Notes: generated by a model not told the origin, from the sequence alone. A DNA stretch of 64,000 nt from Nitrosomonas ureae (GCF_900206265.1 NZ_LT907782.1:3000189-3064188); one strand, 5' to 3'. Shown: positions 1 to 10,470, counted from the stretch's first letter. Numbers and translations: made by a program.

Positions 1-63
1 AAATTTAAAAAAACACTTGTTACAAGCGATGGTCTGAAAAAAATAGAGGAGCTTCTTACATGA
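1..63 (+). CDS. rplD: 50S ribosomal protein L4, C-terminal end only
   Basis: The first 20 codons read in frame to a TGA at 61-63, and their product (ending KKIEELLT) matches the C-terminal end of L4, including the conserved TLVT stretch. The position directly before rplW is the standard S10 operon order. The stop overlaps the rplW start (ATGA), implying translational coupling. The rest of the gene lies left of the window. Confidence 0.85.
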   Translation, partial: KFKKTLVTSDGLKKIEELLT

Positions 64-395
64 GTAGTCAAAATATCAATCAGGGGCATTTGTTAAAAAT
101 TATATTAGCACCTCATATTTCAGAAAAATCAACTTATCTGGGAGAGAAAAATAATCAAACTATATTTCGCGTGGCGAGGGATGCTACTAAGCTGGAAATT
201 AAGAGAGCTGTAGAGTTGCTATGGAAAGAGCAAAAAATTGAAGTTGAAAAAGTTCAGACAATTAATGTAAAAGGAAAGCAAAAGCGATTTGGACGTTTTG
301 TAGGAAAAAGATCTGATTGGAAAAAAGCTATTGTGAGTATTAAAAATGAGCAAGAGCTTAATTTTACAAATTTTGCGAATATAGAGGCTAAGTAA
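60..395 (+). CDS. rplW: 50S ribosomal protein L23
   Basis: L23 binds 23S rRNA domain III at the exit of the peptide tunnel and, in the family, is the docking site for trigger factor and SRP. The 111-residue product has the usual N-terminal PHISEKST motif and the basic [16 protein letters not shown] segment typical of L23. It is about ten residues longer than the E. coli protein because of a C-terminal extension. It overlaps rplD by four bases and rplB by one base, so the three are probably translationally coupled in the S10 operon. Confidence 0.97.
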   Translation: MSSQNINQGHLLKIILAPHISEKSTYLGEKNNQTIFRVARDATKLEIKRAVELLWKEQKIEVEKVQTINVKGKQKRFGRFVGKRSDWKKAIVSIKNEQELNFTNFANIEAK

Positions 396-1228
396 TGCAG
401 CTTGTGAAATTAAAACCCACATCGCCCGGACGCAGATCGGTTGTTAAATTAATAAATAAAGGGTTATACAAAGGAAAGCCTCATAAAGGCTTACTTGAGA
501 AGCAATCTAAAACTGCTGGTCGCAATCATCATGGACATATTACTACACGGCATCGTGGTGGAGGGCATAAACAGCACTATAGGGTAATCGATTTTAAGCG
601 CAATAAAGATGGCGTTATCGCTACGATAGAACGTATTGAATATGATCCTAACAGATCAGCAAATATTGCTTTGGTATGTTATAGCGATGGAGAAAGAAAA
701 TACATAATTGCGCCAAAAGGTTTGGTAGTAGGCATGAAAATTGGGAGTGGGAAATTAGCACAAATTAAGCTTGGGGATACATTGCCACTACGCAATATAC
801 CAATGGGAACTATAGTTCATTGTGTTGAGTTGTTGCCTGGAAAAGGAGCTCAATTAGCTAGATCTGCAGGTTCGTTTGTGCAACTGCAAGCTAGGGAAGG
901 TAATTATGCGCAAATAAAACTGCGTTCAGGTGAAGTGCGTAAAGTGCATATAGATTGTAGGGCTACTATCGGTGAGGTAGGTAATGCGGAGCATAGCTTA
1001 AGATCAATAGGTAAGGCTGGCGCAGTTAGATGGCGTGGAATTAGACCGACTGTTCGAGGTGTGGCAATGAATCCTATAGATCATCCTCATGGGGGTGGTG
1101 AAGGTAGAACATCGGCGGGGAGACATCCCGTAAGCCCATGGGGAGTGCCTGCAAAGGGATATAGGACTCGTAAAAATAAAAGAACAAATGTGATGATAAT
1201 TCGTCATCGTTATTCAAAGAAAGGGTAA
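395..1228 (+). CDS. rplB: 50S ribosomal protein L2
   Basis: L2 is a core protein of the large subunit needed for peptidyl-transferase activity and subunit association. The 277-residue length fits the family. The invariant segment [18 protein letters not shown], with the histidine implicated in peptidyl transfer, is near residue 230, and the early [13 protein letters not shown] basic motif (seen as [13 protein letters not shown]) is present. The ATG overlaps the rplW stop by one base. rpsS follows after four bases. Confidence 0.98.
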   Translation: MQLVKLKPTSPGRRSVVKLINKGLYKGKPHKGLLEKQSKTAGRNHHGHITTRHRGGGHKQHYRVIDFKRNKDGVIATIERIEYDPNRSANIALVCYSDGERKYIIAPKGLVVGMKIGSGKLAQIKLGDTLPLRNIPMGTIVHCVELLPGKGAQLARSAGSFVQLQAREGNYAQIKLRSGEVRKVHIDCRATIGEVGNAEHSLRSIGKAGAVRWRGIRPTVRGVAMNPIDHPHGGGEGRTSAGRHPVSPWGVPAKGYRTRKNKRTNVMIIRHRYSKKG

Positions 1229-1232
1229 TTAA

Positions 1233-1514
1233 ATGCCGCGTTCAGTAAAAAAAGGGCCATTCGTTGATGCTCATTTAGTCACAAAAATTGAAAAAGCGCG
1301 AAATACGAATGATAAGCGCCCCATCAAAACGTGGTCAAGGCGATCAACGATATTGCCTGATTTCATTGGATTAACTGTAGCGGTCCATAATGGAAAACAG
1401 CATATACCGATATTTGTTACTGAGAATATGGTGGGCCATAAGTTTGGGGAGTTCTCATTAACGCGCACTTTTAAAGGACATGCTGGTGATAAGAAAATTG
1501 TTACTAAGCGTTAG
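1233..1514 (+). CDS. rpsS: 30S ribosomal protein S19
   Basis: S19 sits in the head of the 30S subunit, forms a complex with S13 and contacts the A-site region. The 93-residue product begins [12 protein letters not shown] and contains the signature [20 protein letters not shown], both diagnostic. It lies between rplB and rplV as in the standard S10 operon. Confidence 0.98.
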   Translation: MPRSVKKGPFVDAHLVTKIEKARNTNDKRPIKTWSRRSTILPDFIGLTVAVHNGKQHIPIFVTENMVGHKFGEFSLTRTFKGHAGDKKIVTKR

Positions 1515-1523
1515 AAAATAAAA

Positions 1524-1880
1524 ATGGAAACAATTGCTAAATTACGTGGTGCAAGAATCTCGGCACAAAAGTGTCGCCTTGTTGCTGATCAGATAAGAGG
1601 CCTAGCAGTGGATAAAGCGTTGAGCATATTAACATTTAGCTCTAAAAAGGGCGCAGAGCTAATACATAAGTTGCTAGAGTCTGCAATAGCTAATGCCGAA
1701 CACAATGATGGTGCCGATATTGATGAGCTTAAGATTTCGTCAATAATGGTTGATCAAGGTACATCTATGAAGAGAACAAGCGCGCGTGCTAAGGGACGTG
1801 GAAATAAAATTGTAAAACCGACTTGCCATATATCGCTGACTTTGAGTGATGGTAGTGGCTCTATTTATAAAAGGCACTAA
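1524..1880 (+). CDS. rplV: 50S ribosomal protein L22
   Basis: L22 lines the peptide exit tunnel with an extended beta-hairpin and contacts all six 23S rRNA domains. The product (118 aa; E. coli 110) has the N-terminal [15 protein letters not shown] motif and the hairpin region with [14 protein letters not shown] that reaches into the tunnel. It lies in the S10 operon between rpsS and rpsC. Confidence 0.97.
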   Translation: METIAKLRGARISAQKCRLVADQIRGLAVDKALSILTFSSKKGAELIHKLLESAIANAEHNDGADIDELKISSIMVDQGTSMKRTSARAKGRGNKIVKPTCHISLTLSDGSGSIYKRH

Positions 1881-1885
1881 CTAAT

Positions 1886-2704
1886 ATGGGTCAAAAAATA
1901 AATCCAACTGGCTTTAGATTGTCTGTGCATAAGAATTGGTTATCAAGATGGTATGCGAATAGTAGTAATTTCGCATCCATGCTCAATGAAGACATAAAGG
2001 TTAGAAATTTTCTGGCAAATAAACTCAAAAATGCATCGGTTGGTAAGATTCTGATAGAGCGACCTTCAAAGAACGCTAGGATTACAATTTTTAGTTCTCG
2101 ACCAGGTGTTGTTATTGGTAAGAAAGGTGAGGATATCGAAGTATTGCGTAGTGAACTACAAAAAAGAATGGGTGTTCCCGTACATGTAAATATAGAAGAA
2201 ATTAGGAAGCCTGAAATTGATGCACAACTAATAGCTGATAATATTGCTCAGCAATTAGAAAAAAGGATAATGTTTCGAAGAGCAATGAAACGTGCAATGC
2301 AAAATGCTATGAGACTTGGCGCTCAAGGAATAAAAATCATGAGTTCTGGTAGATTGAATGGGATTGAGATTGCGCGTACTGAATGGTATAGAGAAGGAAG
2401 AGTTCCGCTTCACACGTTGAGAGCGGACCTTGATTATGGAACATCGGAAGCCAAAACTACTTATGGGATAATAGGAATAAAAGTATGGATTTTTAAGGGT
2501 GAATTACTTGGTAAGGACGATCAAGTGAATCATTTGACTACAAATACGAATTCAGAGAATGAAAAAAAGAAACACAATAAGCGACCTTCTTTATCATTTA
2601 TAAATTCTTCAGATTCAAGAAATGAGAAAAGCAATAGCAAAAATTCAGAATTAGAAGATAATTCTGCTTATATTGAGCATATTGAAAAAATTGATAAAAA
2701 ATGA
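1886..2704 (+). CDS. rpsC: 30S ribosomal protein S3 with long low-complexity C-terminal tail
   Basis: S3 forms part of the mRNA entry channel of the 30S subunit and has helicase-related functions there. A type-2 KH domain is seen around residues 40-110 ([17 protein letters not shown]) and the C-terminal S3 domain around 120-210 ([21 protein letters not shown]). The protein is 272 residues, about 40 longer than E. coli S3. After roughly residue 212 it continues as a Ser/Asn/Lys/Glu-rich tail with no recognisable fold, ending [10 protein letters not shown]. The tail is intact in frame, so it is probably translated. Confidence 0.97.
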   Translation: MGQKINPTGFRLSVHKNWLSRWYANSSNFASMLNEDIKVRNFLANKLKNASVGKILIERPSKNARITIFSSRPGVVIGKKGEDIEVLRSELQKRMGVPVHVNIEEIRKPEIDAQLIADNIAQQLEKRIMFRRAMKRAMQNAMRLGAQGIKIMSSGRLNGIEIARTEWYREGRVPLHTLRADLDYGTSEAKTTYGIIGIKVWIFKGELLGKDDQVNHLTTNTNSENEKKKHNKRPSLSFINSSDSRNEKSNSKNSELEDNSAYIEHIEKIDKK

Positions 2705-2719
2705 ATTGTGGAGAAATAA

Positions 2720-3136
2720 ATGCTTCAGCCAGCTAGAACTAAATATAGAAAGCAACAAAAAGGAAGAAATACAGGGATTGCGACGCGTGGAGCTAAAGTT
2801 AGCTTTGGGGAATTCGGTCTAAAAGCAATAGAAAGAGGACGATTAACATCACGTCAAATTGAAGCGGCTCGTAGAGCAATGACAAGACATATTAAAAGAG
2901 GAGGAAGAATCTGGATTAGGATTTTTCCTGACAAGCCAATTTCCCAAAAACCGGCTGAAGTTAGAATGGGAAACGGAAAAGGAAGCCCTGAATATTACGT
3001 GGCTGAAATACAACCTGGAAAGGTGCTGTATGAGATGGATGGAGTTACAGAAGAATTGGCAAAAGAGGCTTTTCAATTAGCTGCAGCCAAACTTCCAATT
3101 AAAACGACATTTACTGTAAGACAAATTGGTGGATAG
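2720..3136 (+). CDS. rplP: 50S ribosomal protein L16
   Basis: L16 binds near the A site and helps position the tRNA acceptor arm. The 138-residue product has the normal start [19 protein letters not shown] and conserved segments [18 protein letters not shown] and [14 protein letters not shown]. It has a clear ribosome binding site (GTGGAGAAATAA) before the ATG at 2720. It sits in the S10 operon between rpsC and rpmC. Confidence 0.98.
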   Translation: MLQPARTKYRKQQKGRNTGIATRGAKVSFGEFGLKAIERGRLTSRQIEAARRAMTRHIKRGGRIWIRIFPDKPISQKPAEVRMGNGKGSPEYYVAEIQPGKVLYEMDGVTEELAKEAFQLAAAKLPIKTTFTVRQIGG

Positions 3137-3139
3137 ACT

Positions 3140-3343
3140 ATGAAGTCAATCGAACTAAAAAATAAGCAATTATCGGAATTAAATATAGAATTGATTTCTT
3201 TATTAAAAGCACAATTTGGATTGCGAATGCAATTAGCGACACAACAATTGTCAAATACGAAGAAATTAAAAATGATTAAAAAAGATATTGCCAGAGTTAA
3301 AACATTTATAACCCAGCGACAAAATAATCATGAAGAGCGATAA
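3140..3343 (+). CDS. rpmC: 50S ribosomal protein L29
   Basis: L29 is a small two-helix protein next to L23 at the tunnel exit. The 67-residue product has the expected two-helix pattern with [19 protein letters not shown], and ends [15 protein letters not shown], typical of the family. It begins three bases after rplP, and its end overlaps the rpsQ start by 14 bases, so translation of S17 is probably coupled to it. Confidence 0.95.
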   Translation: MKSIELKNKQLSELNIELISLLKAQFGLRMQLATQQLSNTKKLKMIKKDIARVKTFITQRQNNHEER

Positions 3344-3575
3344 ATTAAACCGCACTATAAGTGGAAAAGTTATTAGCGATAAGATGGATAAAACTGTAAC
3401 TGTTTTAGTGGAGCGTAGATTAATGCATCCGCTGTATGGAAAGTTTATTACAAGATCTAAAAAATATCATGCTCACGATGAGGTTAATCAATATTCAGTG
3501 GGTGATATTGTTCTATTGGAAGAATGTCGACCTTTATCTAAAACAAAAAATTGGAAAGTGGTAGAAAAAGTATAA
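3330..3575 (+). CDS. rpsQ: 30S ribosomal protein S17
   Basis: S17 is a primary 16S rRNA binding protein with an OB fold. The 81-residue product carries the family motif [19 protein letters not shown] and [19 protein letters not shown]. The ATG at 3330 lies inside rpmC. This is the last gene of the S10 block; a 168-base gap follows before rplN. Confidence 0.97.
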   Translation: MKSDKLNRTISGKVISDKMDKTVTVLVERRLMHPLYGKFITRSKKYHAHDEVNQYSVGDIVLLEECRPLSKTKNWKVVEKV

Positions 3576-3743
3576 AAATTCGAATGACCTAGTTCGTCGT
3601 GATAATAGAAAAAATATGTGATTCAACATTTAAGTTTGGAAGTGATAGATAAATATGATCATCATTACTATTACTTAAAATATTAACTATATAAGCTAGA
3701 GTCTTATGTAGCTAAAAATAAATTTAACGAAAGCGAATAAAAA
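3576..3743 (+). promoter_or_regulatory. Gap at the S10/spc operon boundary, possible spc promoter
   Basis: This 168-base AT-rich stretch separates rpsQ from rplN. In E. coli the spc promoter lies between these same genes. Here a TATAAG box is visible near 3688-3693, but no clean -35 with normal spacing was found, so the promoter is inferred mainly from position. No ORF or strong hairpin is seen. Confidence 0.35.
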
Positions 3744-4112
3744 ATGATCCAAATGCAATCAATATTAAGGGTAGCGGATAATACAGGTGCTCGGTCTCTT
3801 ATGTGCATAAAAGTACTTGGCGGATCAAAAAGAAAGTATGCGGGAATAGGTGATATCATTAAAGTCAGCGTCAAAGATGCAGCACCCAGAGGAAAGGTGA
3901 AAAAAGGTGAGGTATATAATGCTTTAGTGGTTAGAACAGCAAAAGGTGTTAGACGTAATGATGGTTCTTTATTAAAATTTGATGATAATGCTGCTGTATT
4001 GCTTAATAATAAATTTGAACCGATTGGAACACGTATATTTGGTCCAGTGACTCGCGAGTTACGAAGTGTGCATTTTATGAAAATCGTATCTCTAGCTCCA
4101 GAAGTATTATAG
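3744..4112 (+). CDS. rplN: 50S ribosomal protein L14
   Basis: L14 lies at the subunit interface, binding L19 and 16S helix 14. The 122-residue product opens with the highly conserved [17 protein letters not shown] and has [20 protein letters not shown] and [11 protein letters not shown] motifs. It is the first gene of the spc block, with rplX 18 bases downstream. Confidence 0.98.
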   Translation: MIQMQSILRVADNTGARSLMCIKVLGGSKRKYAGIGDIIKVSVKDAAPRGKVKKGEVYNALVVRTAKGVRRNDGSLLKFDDNAAVLLNNKFEPIGTRIFGPVTRELRSVHFMKIVSLAPEVL

Positions 4113-4130
4113 TGACAGTAGGAGATTAGT

Positions 4131-4448
4131 ATGCAGAAATTAAGAAAAGGTGATGATGTGATAATTATTGCCGGTAAAGATAAAGGAAAAAGGGGAACTG
4201 TCCTTCGTGTTGAAAAAGGCGATTATTTAATTGTTCAAGGTATAAATATAGTTAAGAAACATCAAAAACCTAATCCAGCTAATGGTATCTCGGGTGGTAT
4301 AATAAGCAAAGAGATGCCAATACATGTTTCTAATGTCGCAATTTATAATTTTAACTCAAAGAAACCTGATAGAGTGGGATTTAAATTTAACTTAGATAAT
4401 AATAAGGTGCGCATATTTAAATCTAGTGGTGATTTGATTGAATCGTAG
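4131..4448 (+). CDS. rplX: 50S ribosomal protein L24
   Basis: L24 is an assembly-initiator protein of the large subunit with an N-terminal KOW motif. The 105-residue product starts [20 protein letters not shown], the KOW segment, and has [10 protein letters not shown] and a C-terminal [14 protein letters not shown] strand typical of bacterial L24. A good ribosome binding site (AGTAGGAG) precedes the ATG. Second gene of the spc block. Confidence 0.97.
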   Translation: MQKLRKGDDVIIIAGKDKGKRGTVLRVEKGDYLIVQGINIVKKHQKPNPANGISGGIISKEMPIHVSNVAIYNFNSKKPDRVGFKFNLDNNKVRIFKSSGDLIES

Positions 4449-4466
4449 AGAGGGAATGGTTTAAAT

Positions 4467-5006
4467 ATGGCTCGCTTACAAGAATATTATAGAAATACGG
4501 TTGTAAAAAAATTAATGGAACAATTCAAGTACAATTCTGTTATGCAGGTTCCTTGTATAACTAAAATTACGTTAAATATTGGACTTGGTGAGGCAACCGT
4601 CGATAAAAAAATTATTGAGAATGCATTATCTGATATAAAAAAGATATCGGGTCAACAGCCGGTGATTACTAAAGCTAAGAAATCCATTGCGACATTTAAA
4701 GTGAGAAAGGATTATCCAATAGGATGTATGGTTACGCTGCGGCGTGTGAGAATGTACGAATTTCTTGATCGATTGATAACAATTGCAATACCTAGGATAA
4801 GAGATTTTAGAGGAATTTCGAGCAAATCCTTCGATGGCAGAGGTAATTATAACATGGGTGTGAAGGAACAAATTATATTCCCGGAGATAGATTATGATAA
4901 AATTGATAGTCTAAGGGGCATGAATATATCAATTACAACTACAGCCAAGAGTGATACAGAAGCGAAAGCGTTATTGACTGCTTTTAACTTTCCTTTTAAA
5001 AATTGA
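4467..5006 (+). CDS. rplE: 50S ribosomal protein L5
   Basis: L5 binds 5S rRNA with L18 and L25 and contacts the P-site tRNA and S13. The 179 residues match the usual length, with signatures [24 protein letters not shown] and [19 protein letters not shown]. It begins 18 bases after rplX and is followed by rpsN after seven bases. Confidence 0.98.
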   Translation: MARLQEYYRNTVVKKLMEQFKYNSVMQVPCITKITLNIGLGEATVDKKIIENALSDIKKISGQQPVITKAKKSIATFKVRKDYPIGCMVTLRRVRMYEFLDRLITIAIPRIRDFRGISSKSFDGRGNYNMGVKEQIIFPEIDYDKIDSLRGMNISITTTAKSDTEAKALLTAFNFPFKN

Positions 5007-5013
5007 GATTAGA

Positions 5014-5319
5014 ATGGCAAAGCTTGCTATCATTAATAGAAATATCAAAAGATATAAAATTGTACAAAAATATAATGAGCGAAGAGTAAATTTAAAGAAA
5101 ATAATAAGTGATTCTACACTCAGTGATGCTGAGCGTGATAAAGCTCATTTGGCATTACAAAAACTACCGAGAGACTCTAGCCCTGTTCGCTTAAGGAATA
5201 GGTGTACGTTAACAGGCAGGCCACGTGGAGTGTACTCAAAATTTGGCTTGGGAAGAGGTAAGTTAAGAGATATTGCTATGAGCGGAAAAATACCAGGAAT
5301 AATAAAGGCGAGTTGGTGA
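5014..5319 (+). CDS. rpsN: 30S ribosomal protein S14 (zinc-free form)
   Basis: S14 is required for assembly of the 30S head. The 101-residue length and the single cysteine in [19 protein letters not shown] show the long form without the CxxC zinc ribbon. The C-terminal [27 protein letters not shown] end (seen across residues 78-101) is standard. Located in the normal spc position between rplE and rpsH. Confidence 0.98.
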   Translation: MAKLAIINRNIKRYKIVQKYNERRVNLKKIISDSTLSDAERDKAHLALQKLPRDSSPVRLRNRCTLTGRPRGVYSKFGLGRGKLRDIAMSGKIPGIIKASW

Positions 5320-5395
5320 TGGGGCAATATTTTAGTTAATCAAAGTTTGTTCATTAGGTTTTATAAATATAACTAATCGTTAGGTAGATATCATT

Positions 5396-5791
5396 ATGAG
5401 TATGAGTGATCCAATTGCTGATATGCTAACACGCATACGTAATGCACAATTGGCTAAAAAAGAATCAGTAATAATGCCAAATTCTCGTATCAAGAAAGCA
5501 ATAGCTAATGTTTTAAAAGATGAGGGGTATATTGAAAATTATAATATTCTTGAAGAAGGTATTAAAATTAATTTAGAGGTTAAATTGAAATACTATTCGG
5601 GTGATAGTGTGATTGAAAAGATATCGCGTGTCAGTAAACCTGGTCTAAGAATTTATAAATCTAGTAAAAATCTACCAAACATTATGAATGGCTTAGGTAT
5701 TGCAATTATGTCAACCTCAAAAGGTGTAATGACCCAAAGAAAAGCGCGAATGCTTGGAGTTGGAGGGGAGCTATTATGTTATGTTGTTTAA
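5396..5791 (+). CDS. rpsH: 30S ribosomal protein S8
   Basis: S8 binds 16S helix 21 and is the spc operon translational repressor in E. coli. The 131-residue product begins [18 protein letters not shown] and has the C-terminal signature [19 protein letters not shown] 76-base gap separates it from rpsN. Whether the autoregulatory S8 target, which in E. coli is at the L5 start, is kept here cannot be judged by eye. Confidence 0.98.
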   Translation: MSMSDPIADMLTRIRNAQLAKKESVIMPNSRIKKAIANVLKDEGYIENYNILEEGIKINLEVKLKYYSGDSVIEKISRVSKPGLRIYKSSKNLPNIMNGLGIAIMSTSKGVMTQRKARMLGVGGELLCYVV

Positions 5792-5803
5792 AGGATATTT
5801 TAA

Positions 5804-6337
5804 ATGTCTCGTGTAAGTAAAAATCCTGTAACTATTCCTTCCGGTGTGGAAGTAAGCACTTCTGACTTCAGCCTAACTGTTAAAGGTCCTTTAGGTGTTC
5901 TTCATCAAAAAGTAACTAATAATGTCATGTTGGAAGTGACTAGTAATGAGATTAGAGTGAAATGCGTATCAGAATCTAAGCAGGCTAATGCTATGTCAGG
6001 AACTATGAGAGCCCTGATAGCGAATATGGTTCAAGGTGTGACCGTTGGATTTGAAAAAAAATTGCAACTAGTGGGGGTTGGTTATCGAGCACAAGCAACT
6101 CAAGATAAAATTAATCTGGCACTAGGCTTTTCGCATTCAATTGATTATATAATACCTGAAGGAATAAAAATTGAAACTCCGACGCAAACTGAAATATATA
6201 TTAAGGGAACAAATAAACAAATGGTTGGCCAAGTAGCTGCTGACTTACGGTCGTATAGAAAACCAGAGCCGTATAAAGGGAAAGGTATTCGTTACTCAAA
6301 TGAGAGTATCATTCTTAAAGAAACGAAGAAGAAATAA
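5804..6337 (+). CDS. rplF: 50S ribosomal protein L6
   Basis: L6 is a two-domain protein near the factor-binding site, contacting the sarcin-ricin loop. The 177 residues equal the family length. It begins [17 protein letters not shown] and ends with the second-domain motif [20 protein letters not shown], which is diagnostic. spc block, 12 bases after rpsH. Confidence 0.98.
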   Translation: MSRVSKNPVTIPSGVEVSTSDFSLTVKGPLGVLHQKVTNNVMLEVTSNEIRVKCVSESKQANAMSGTMRALIANMVQGVTVGFEKKLQLVGVGYRAQATQDKINLALGFSHSIDYIIPEGIKIETPTQTEIYIKGTNKQMVGQVAADLRSYRKPEPYKGKGIRYSNESIILKETKKK

Positions 6338-6347
6338 GTGAAGTTAT

Positions 6348-6704
6348 ATGGAAAATTTGAAAGATAAACGTCTGAAGCGATCAAAAAAAACTCGATTCAA
6401 AATTGCAGAAATTGGAGCCATAAGATTGTCAATTCATCGAACTAATTTACATATTTATGCGCAATTAATCGATGATAAGCATCATAGGACTATTGCGTGT
6501 GCTTCTACTTTGGAGCCTGATGTAAGAAAAGAGATATCGCCTGGTAACACGGTATCAGCTGCAGCTCTCATTGGAAAAAGAATCGCAGAAAAAGGAAAGA
6601 AATGTGGAATAACGGATATCGCTTTTGATAGAGCAGGGTATAAATTCCATGGAAGAGTTAGAGCGTTGGCGGAAGCAGCACGTCAAAATGGATTGAGATT
6701 CTAA
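6348..6704 (+). CDS. rplR: 50S ribosomal protein L18
   Basis: L18 mediates 5S rRNA attachment to the large subunit. The 118-residue product has the RLSIHRTNLHIYAQLIDD strand and ends FDRAGYKFHGRVRALAEAAR, both standard for L18. spc block, ten bases after rplF. Confidence 0.98.
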   Translation: MENLKDKRLKRSKKTRFKIAEIGAIRLSIHRTNLHIYAQLIDDKHHRTIACASTLEPDVRKEISPGNTVSAAALIGKRIAEKGKKCGITDIAFDRAGYKFHGRVRALAEAARQNGLRF

Positions 6705-6717
6705 TTAAGGATTAGTG

Positions 6718-7254
6718 ATGGTAAAGGTTGGAAAGGCAAATGGAAAGCTCTTAGGAAGTGAAGACGTTAGTGATGATTTGCGTGAAAAAATGGTTGCTAT
6801 TAATCGAGTTACTAAAGTTGTTAAAGGTGGGCGTATATTAGGTTTCGCGGCACTAACAGTTGTGGGTGATGGTGATGGAAGTGTTGGCATGGGTAAGGGA
6901 AAATCCCGTGAAGTTCCAGTTGCTGTTCAAAAGGCAATGGATGAAGCTCGTAGAAGAATGATAAAAGTTAAACTAAGAAATGGCACCATATATCATCCAA
7001 TTATAGCTTCTCATGGAGCCGCAAAGGTATACATGCAACCTGCTCCAGAAGGAACAGGGATTATTGCTGGAGGCCCTATGCGGGCAATTTTCGAAGTTGT
7101 AGGCATGACGGATATTCTTGCTAAATGTATTGGTTCTACAAATCCATATAATGTGGTGCGAGCAACGCTCAAAGGATTGAATATGATGAATACGCCAGCG
7201 GGGATAGCTGCTAAACGCGGAAAGACGATTAAAGAAATTTTAGGAGAAAAATAA
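6718..7254 (+). CDS. rpsE: 30S ribosomal protein S5
   Basis: S5 lies at the mRNA entrance and affects accuracy and assembly. The double-stranded-RNA-binding fold is seen with [19 protein letters not shown] and the loop [21 protein letters not shown] use the ATG at 6718, since AAGG at 6707-6710 is seven bases upstream; a GTG at 6715 would add one residue. The product is 178 residues, slightly longer than E. coli S5 (167). Confidence 0.97.
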   Translation: MVKVGKANGKLLGSEDVSDDLREKMVAINRVTKVVKGGRILGFAALTVVGDGDGSVGMGKGKSREVPVAVQKAMDEARRRMIKVKLRNGTIYHPIIASHGAAKVYMQPAPEGTGIIAGGPMRAIFEVVGMTDILAKCIGSTNPYNVVRATLKGLNMMNTPAGIAAKRGKTIKEILGEK

Positions 7255-7446
7255 ATGACTAAAGATATAACTCCAGATACAATAAAAATCTTTTTATTTA
7301 AGAGTTTGATTGGTGTAAAAAAATCTCATAGAGCAACCATCAGAGGGCTAGGATTAAGAAAAATGAATAGTTGTTCAATACTTGTTAAGACCCCAGAAAT
7401 TCTTGGTATGATAAATAAAGTTAGATATTTAATAAAATTGGGTTAA
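7255..7446 (+). CDS. rpmD: 50S ribosomal protein L30
   Basis: L30 is a small optional large-subunit protein. The 63-residue product contains the ferredoxin-like signature [20 protein letters not shown] and ends [12 protein letters not shown]. It starts directly after the rpsE stop with no intervening base. Position between rpsE and rplO is canonical. Confidence 0.96.
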   Translation: MTKDITPDTIKIFLFKSLIGVKKSHRATIRGLGLRKMNSCSILVKTPEILGMINKVRYLIKLG

Positions 7447-7447
7447 T

Positions 7448-7879
7448 ATGTTTTTAAATAAAATTAAGCCTGGTATAGATTCTGTTAAAAAGAAAGTACG
7501 TGTGGGTCGAGGAATGGGATCAGGTTTGGGAAAAACTTGTGGTCGTGGCCATAAAGGACAAAAATCGCGCTCTGGTGGATTTCATAAAGTGGGGTTTGAA
7601 GGAGGCCAGATGCCAATACAAAGACGTTTACCTAAAAGAGGTTTTTCCGTTTTAAAAAAAAACGATTATCAGAGATTGCGATTAAGAGACATAAAGTTAA
7701 TTTCTGAAGAAGTAATTAGCATTGATTTATTAAAGAAATTAAATATTATTCCAGATAAAGTGAAAAAAGTTAAAATTTATGGCGCAGATCAGATTGATAA
7801 AGTATTTTCATTACAAGGACTTTATGTTAGTAAAGGAGCAAGAGTAATGATAGAAGCTTCGGGTGGAAAAATATTATAG
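7448..7879 (+). CDS. rplO: 50S ribosomal protein L15
   Basis: L15 is a late-assembly large-subunit protein. The glycine/arginine-rich N-terminus (GRGMGSGLGKTCGRGHKGQK) and the motif GFEGGQMPIQRRLPKRGF are diagnostic. Length 143 residues, as in the family. It starts one base after rpmD and is followed by secY, the usual arrangement. Confidence 0.98.
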   Translation: MFLNKIKPGIDSVKKKVRVGRGMGSGLGKTCGRGHKGQKSRSGGFHKVGFEGGQMPIQRRLPKRGFSVLKKNDYQRLRLRDIKLISEEVISIDLLKKLNIIPDKVKKVKIYGADQIDKVFSLQGLYVSKGARVMIEASGGKIL

Positions 7880-7896
7880 AGGTATAAGGAATAAAA

Positions 7897-9228
7897 GTGG
7901 CTATAAAAGGTGCATCGAATAAGCCTGTCGATAAATTTTCTGATTTAAAGCGACGTTTATGGTTTTTGTTATTGGCGTTAATTGTTTATAGAATTGGTGC
8001 GCATGTTCCGGTTCCTGGTATTGATTCAAATGTGTTAAAGGACTTATTTGAATCTCAGGAGAGTGGAGTTCTGGGAATGTTTAATATGTTTTCAGGAGGG
8101 GCTCTTTCACGTTTTTCTATATTTGCATTAGGTATCATGCCTTACATTTCTGCTTCTATCATTATGCAACTTGGAACAGTTGCTGTGCCTTATTTAGAGG
8201 CGCTAAAAAAAGAAGGAGAGAATGGTAGAAGAAAAATCACACAATATACAAGATATGGCACGCTTGCTCTAGCATTGGTACAAAGCTATGGAATATCGAT
8301 CGCGCTTCAGTCACAAAACGGATTAGTAATTGAACCGGGCGGGATGTTTACACTAACTACCGTGATTACGTTAGTAACAGGAACAATCTTTTTGATGTGG
8401 CTGGGTGAGCAAATTACTGAGCGAGGTATCGGTAATGGAATTTCTTTAATAATTTTTGCAGGAATAGCTGCAGGACTGCCAAGTGCGATAGGAGGTACCT
8501 TAGATTTAGTTAGTACAGGTTCGATGCATTTTATTATCGCGTTGGGGATTTTTATTGCAGCTGCTTTGGTTACATGGTTTGTCGTATTTGTTGAGAAAGG
8601 ACAGAGGCGTATTTTGGTAAATTATGCAAAACGCCAGATTGGTCAAAAAATATATGGTGGCCAAAGTTCTCATTTGCCTTTAAAAATAAATATGGCTGGA
8701 GTGATACCGCCGATATTTGCATCAAGTATTATTTTATTTCCGGCCACTTTGGCTGGATGGTTTGCAAATAACGAGTCAATGATAATATTGAGAGATATCA
8801 GTGCTGCATTAGCTCCGGGGCAGCCAATTTATGTAATGTTATATGCTATAATGATAATTTTCTTTTGTTTTTTTTATACAGCCCTTGTTTTTAATCCAAA
8901 AGAAACTGCAGATAATCTTAAGAAAAGTGGAGCTTTTATACCTGGAATTAGACCTGGAGAACAAACTACAAGATATATTGAGAAAATAATGCTTCGCTTA
9001 ACTTTGGCTGGATCAATATATGTCACCCTTGTGTGTTTGTTGCCAGAATTTCTAATTCTAAAATGGAATGTGCCATTTTATTTTGGTGGTACATCGCTTC
9101 TAATTATAGTGATTGTTACGATGGATTTTATGTCACAAGTACAATCGCATGTGATGTCTTCGCAGTATGATAGTTTATTAAAGAAAACTAATCTCAAAAC
9201 CAATAGTGGGAAACTAAATGTTAAATAG
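7897..9228 (+). CDS. secY: Protein translocase subunit SecY
   Basis: SecY forms the protein-conducting channel of the SecYEG translocon in the inner membrane. The 443-residue product has ten predicted membrane spans. It carries [13 protein letters not shown] near residue 28, the plug-region pattern [19 protein letters not shown], and the cytoplasmic loop [16 protein letters not shown]. Translation starts at GTG 7897 with AGGTATAAGGA upstream. It is the usual spc-operon member after rplO and is followed by infA. Confidence 0.98.
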   Translation: MAIKGASNKPVDKFSDLKRRLWFLLLALIVYRIGAHVPVPGIDSNVLKDLFESQESGVLGMFNMFSGGALSRFSIFALGIMPYISASIIMQLGTVAVPYLEALKKEGENGRRKITQYTRYGTLALALVQSYGISIALQSQNGLVIEPGGMFTLTTVITLVTGTIFLMWLGEQITERGIGNGISLIIFAGIAAGLPSAIGGTLDLVSTGSMHFIIALGIFIAAALVTWFVVFVEKGQRRILVNYAKRQIGQKIYGGQSSHLPLKINMAGVIPPIFASSIILFPATLAGWFANNESMIILRDISAALAPGQPIYVMLYAIMIIFFCFFYTALVFNPKETADNLKKSGAFIPGIRPGEQTTRYIEKIMLRLTLAGSIYVTLVCLLPEFLILKWNVPFYFGGTSLLIIVIVTMDFMSQVQSHVMSSQYDSLLKKTNLKTNSGKLNVK

Positions 9229-9247
9229 CAGGATATAAAAATATTTG

Positions 9248-9466
9248 ATGGCTAAAGAAGAAACAATACAAATGCAAGGCGAAATACTAGAAACTCTTCC
9301 TAATGCTACATTTAGAGTAAAATTAGAGAATGGACATATCGTTCTTGGTCATATCTCAGGCAAGATGCGAATGCATTATATAAGGATTTTACCTGGCGAC
9401 AAAGTTACGGTTGATTTAACGCCATATGATCTTACTAGAGCTAGAATTACATTTAGAGCTAAATGA
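9248..9466 (+). CDS. infA: Translation initiation factor IF-1
   Basis: IF-1 is the OB-fold initiation factor that blocks the A site during initiation. Starting at ATG 9248, the product is [19 protein letters not shown] onward, 72 residues, exactly the family length, with [23 protein letters not shown] at 9245 would add one methionine and is less likely. Placement between secY and rpmJ matches other betaproteobacteria. Confidence 0.97.
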   Translation: MAKEETIQMQGEILETLPNATFRVKLENGHIVLGHISGKMRMHYIRILPGDKVTVDLTPYDLTRARITFRAK

Positions 9467-9496
9467 TCAACTTAAAACATTTTTGGAATTAATACT

Positions 9497-9610
9497 ATGA
9501 AAGTAAATGCATCTGTAAAAAAATTTTGTAGAAAATGTAAAGTCATACGTCGCAATAGAATAATTCGAGTGATATGTGAGGACCGAAGACATAAGCAGCG
9601 ACAAGGATAA
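9497..9610 (+). CDS. rpmJ: 50S ribosomal protein L36 (zinc-binding form)
   Basis: A 37-codon reading frame from ATG 9497 to TAA 9610 encodes [16 protein letters not shown] and ends RRHKQRQG. Cys11, Cys14, Cys27 and His32 form the C-x2-C-x12-C-x4-H zinc ribbon of L36. L36 supports late large-subunit assembly. The gene is too short for usual ORF cut-offs, but its sequence and its place between infA and rpsM make it certain. Confidence 0.97.
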   Translation: MKVNASVKKFCRKCKVIRRNRIIRVICEDRRHKQRQG

Positions 9611-9674
9611 TTATTTAGTATCGATCTATCTATTTTTATCTATATTTTTTATATACAAGAAACAAGGAAATTGA

Positions 9675-10034
9675 ATGGCGCGTATTGCTGGTGTAAATAT
9701 TCCTAATCATAAACATATTGGCATAGCATTAACTTCTATTTATGGAATTGGTCGAACGAGCTCAACAGATATATGTAAAGCTGTAGGTATTGATATTGAT
9801 ATAAAGCTTAAAGATTTATCTGAAGATCAGATAGAATTGATACGTGATCAAGTTTCGAAGTTAACGATTGAAGGGGATCTCCGTCGAGAGATCTCAATGA
9901 ATATAAAAAGACTTATGGATCTTGGATGTTACCGTGGCTTGCGACATAGACGCGGTTTACCTGTTCGTGGTCAACGAACACGTACAAATGCCAGAACGCG
10001 AAAAGGGCCTCGTAAAGCCATACGTGCTAGATAA
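9675..10034 (+). CDS. rpsM: 30S ribosomal protein S13
   Basis: S13 in the 30S head contacts P-site tRNA and L5. The 119-residue product opens [14 protein letters not shown], has the helix-two-turn-helix [16 protein letters not shown], and ends with the basic [19 protein letters not shown]. It begins the alpha operon block; the 64-base gap upstream (9611-9674) is where an alpha promoter would be expected by analogy with E. coli, though no clear box pair was recognised. Confidence 0.98.
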   Translation: MARIAGVNIPNHKHIGIALTSIYGIGRTSSTDICKAVGIDIDIKLKDLSEDQIELIRDQVSKLTIEGDLRREISMNIKRLMDLGCYRGLRHRRGLPVRGQRTRTNARTRKGPRKAIRAR

Positions 10035-10068
10035 TATTTTTTTGTGTGGTTGTATAAAAGGAAATTAA

Positions 10069-10458
10069 ATGGTTAAAATAACTTCTAGAGTACGAAAAAA
10101 AATAAAAAAGAATGTATCGGAAGGAATAGCTCATATACATGCTTCGTTTAACAATACGATTGTTACAATTACTGATCGTCAGGGTAATGCATTATCGTGG
10201 GCGACTTCGGGGGGGGCAGGTTTTAAGGGATCTCGTAAAAGCACTCCTTTCGCAGCACAAATTGCAGCCGAGAATGCGAGTAAAATCGCAATTGATTGTG
10301 GTGTTAAAAATTTGGAAGTCAGAGTTAAAGGCCCTGGACCTGGAAGAGATTCAGCTGTAAGAGCATTGAATTCTGCTGGCTTTAAAATAACTAGTATTTC
10401 GGATGTAACACCAGTACCACATAATGGATGTCGCCCTCCAAAAAAACGGAGAATTTGA
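10069..10458 (+). CDS. rpsK: 30S ribosomal protein S11
   Basis: S11 lies on the 30S platform near the E-site codon. The 129-residue product has [34 protein letters not shown] and the C-terminal [17 protein letters not shown], all diagnostic. Second gene of the alpha block, followed by rpsD after 12 bases. Confidence 0.98.
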   Translation: MVKITSRVRKKIKKNVSEGIAHIHASFNNTIVTITDRQGNALSWATSGGAGFKGSRKSTPFAAQIAAENASKIAIDCGVKNLEVRVKGPGPGRDSAVRALNSAGFKITSISDVTPVPHNGCRPPKKRRI

Positions 10459-10470
10459 GGAGATTAAACT

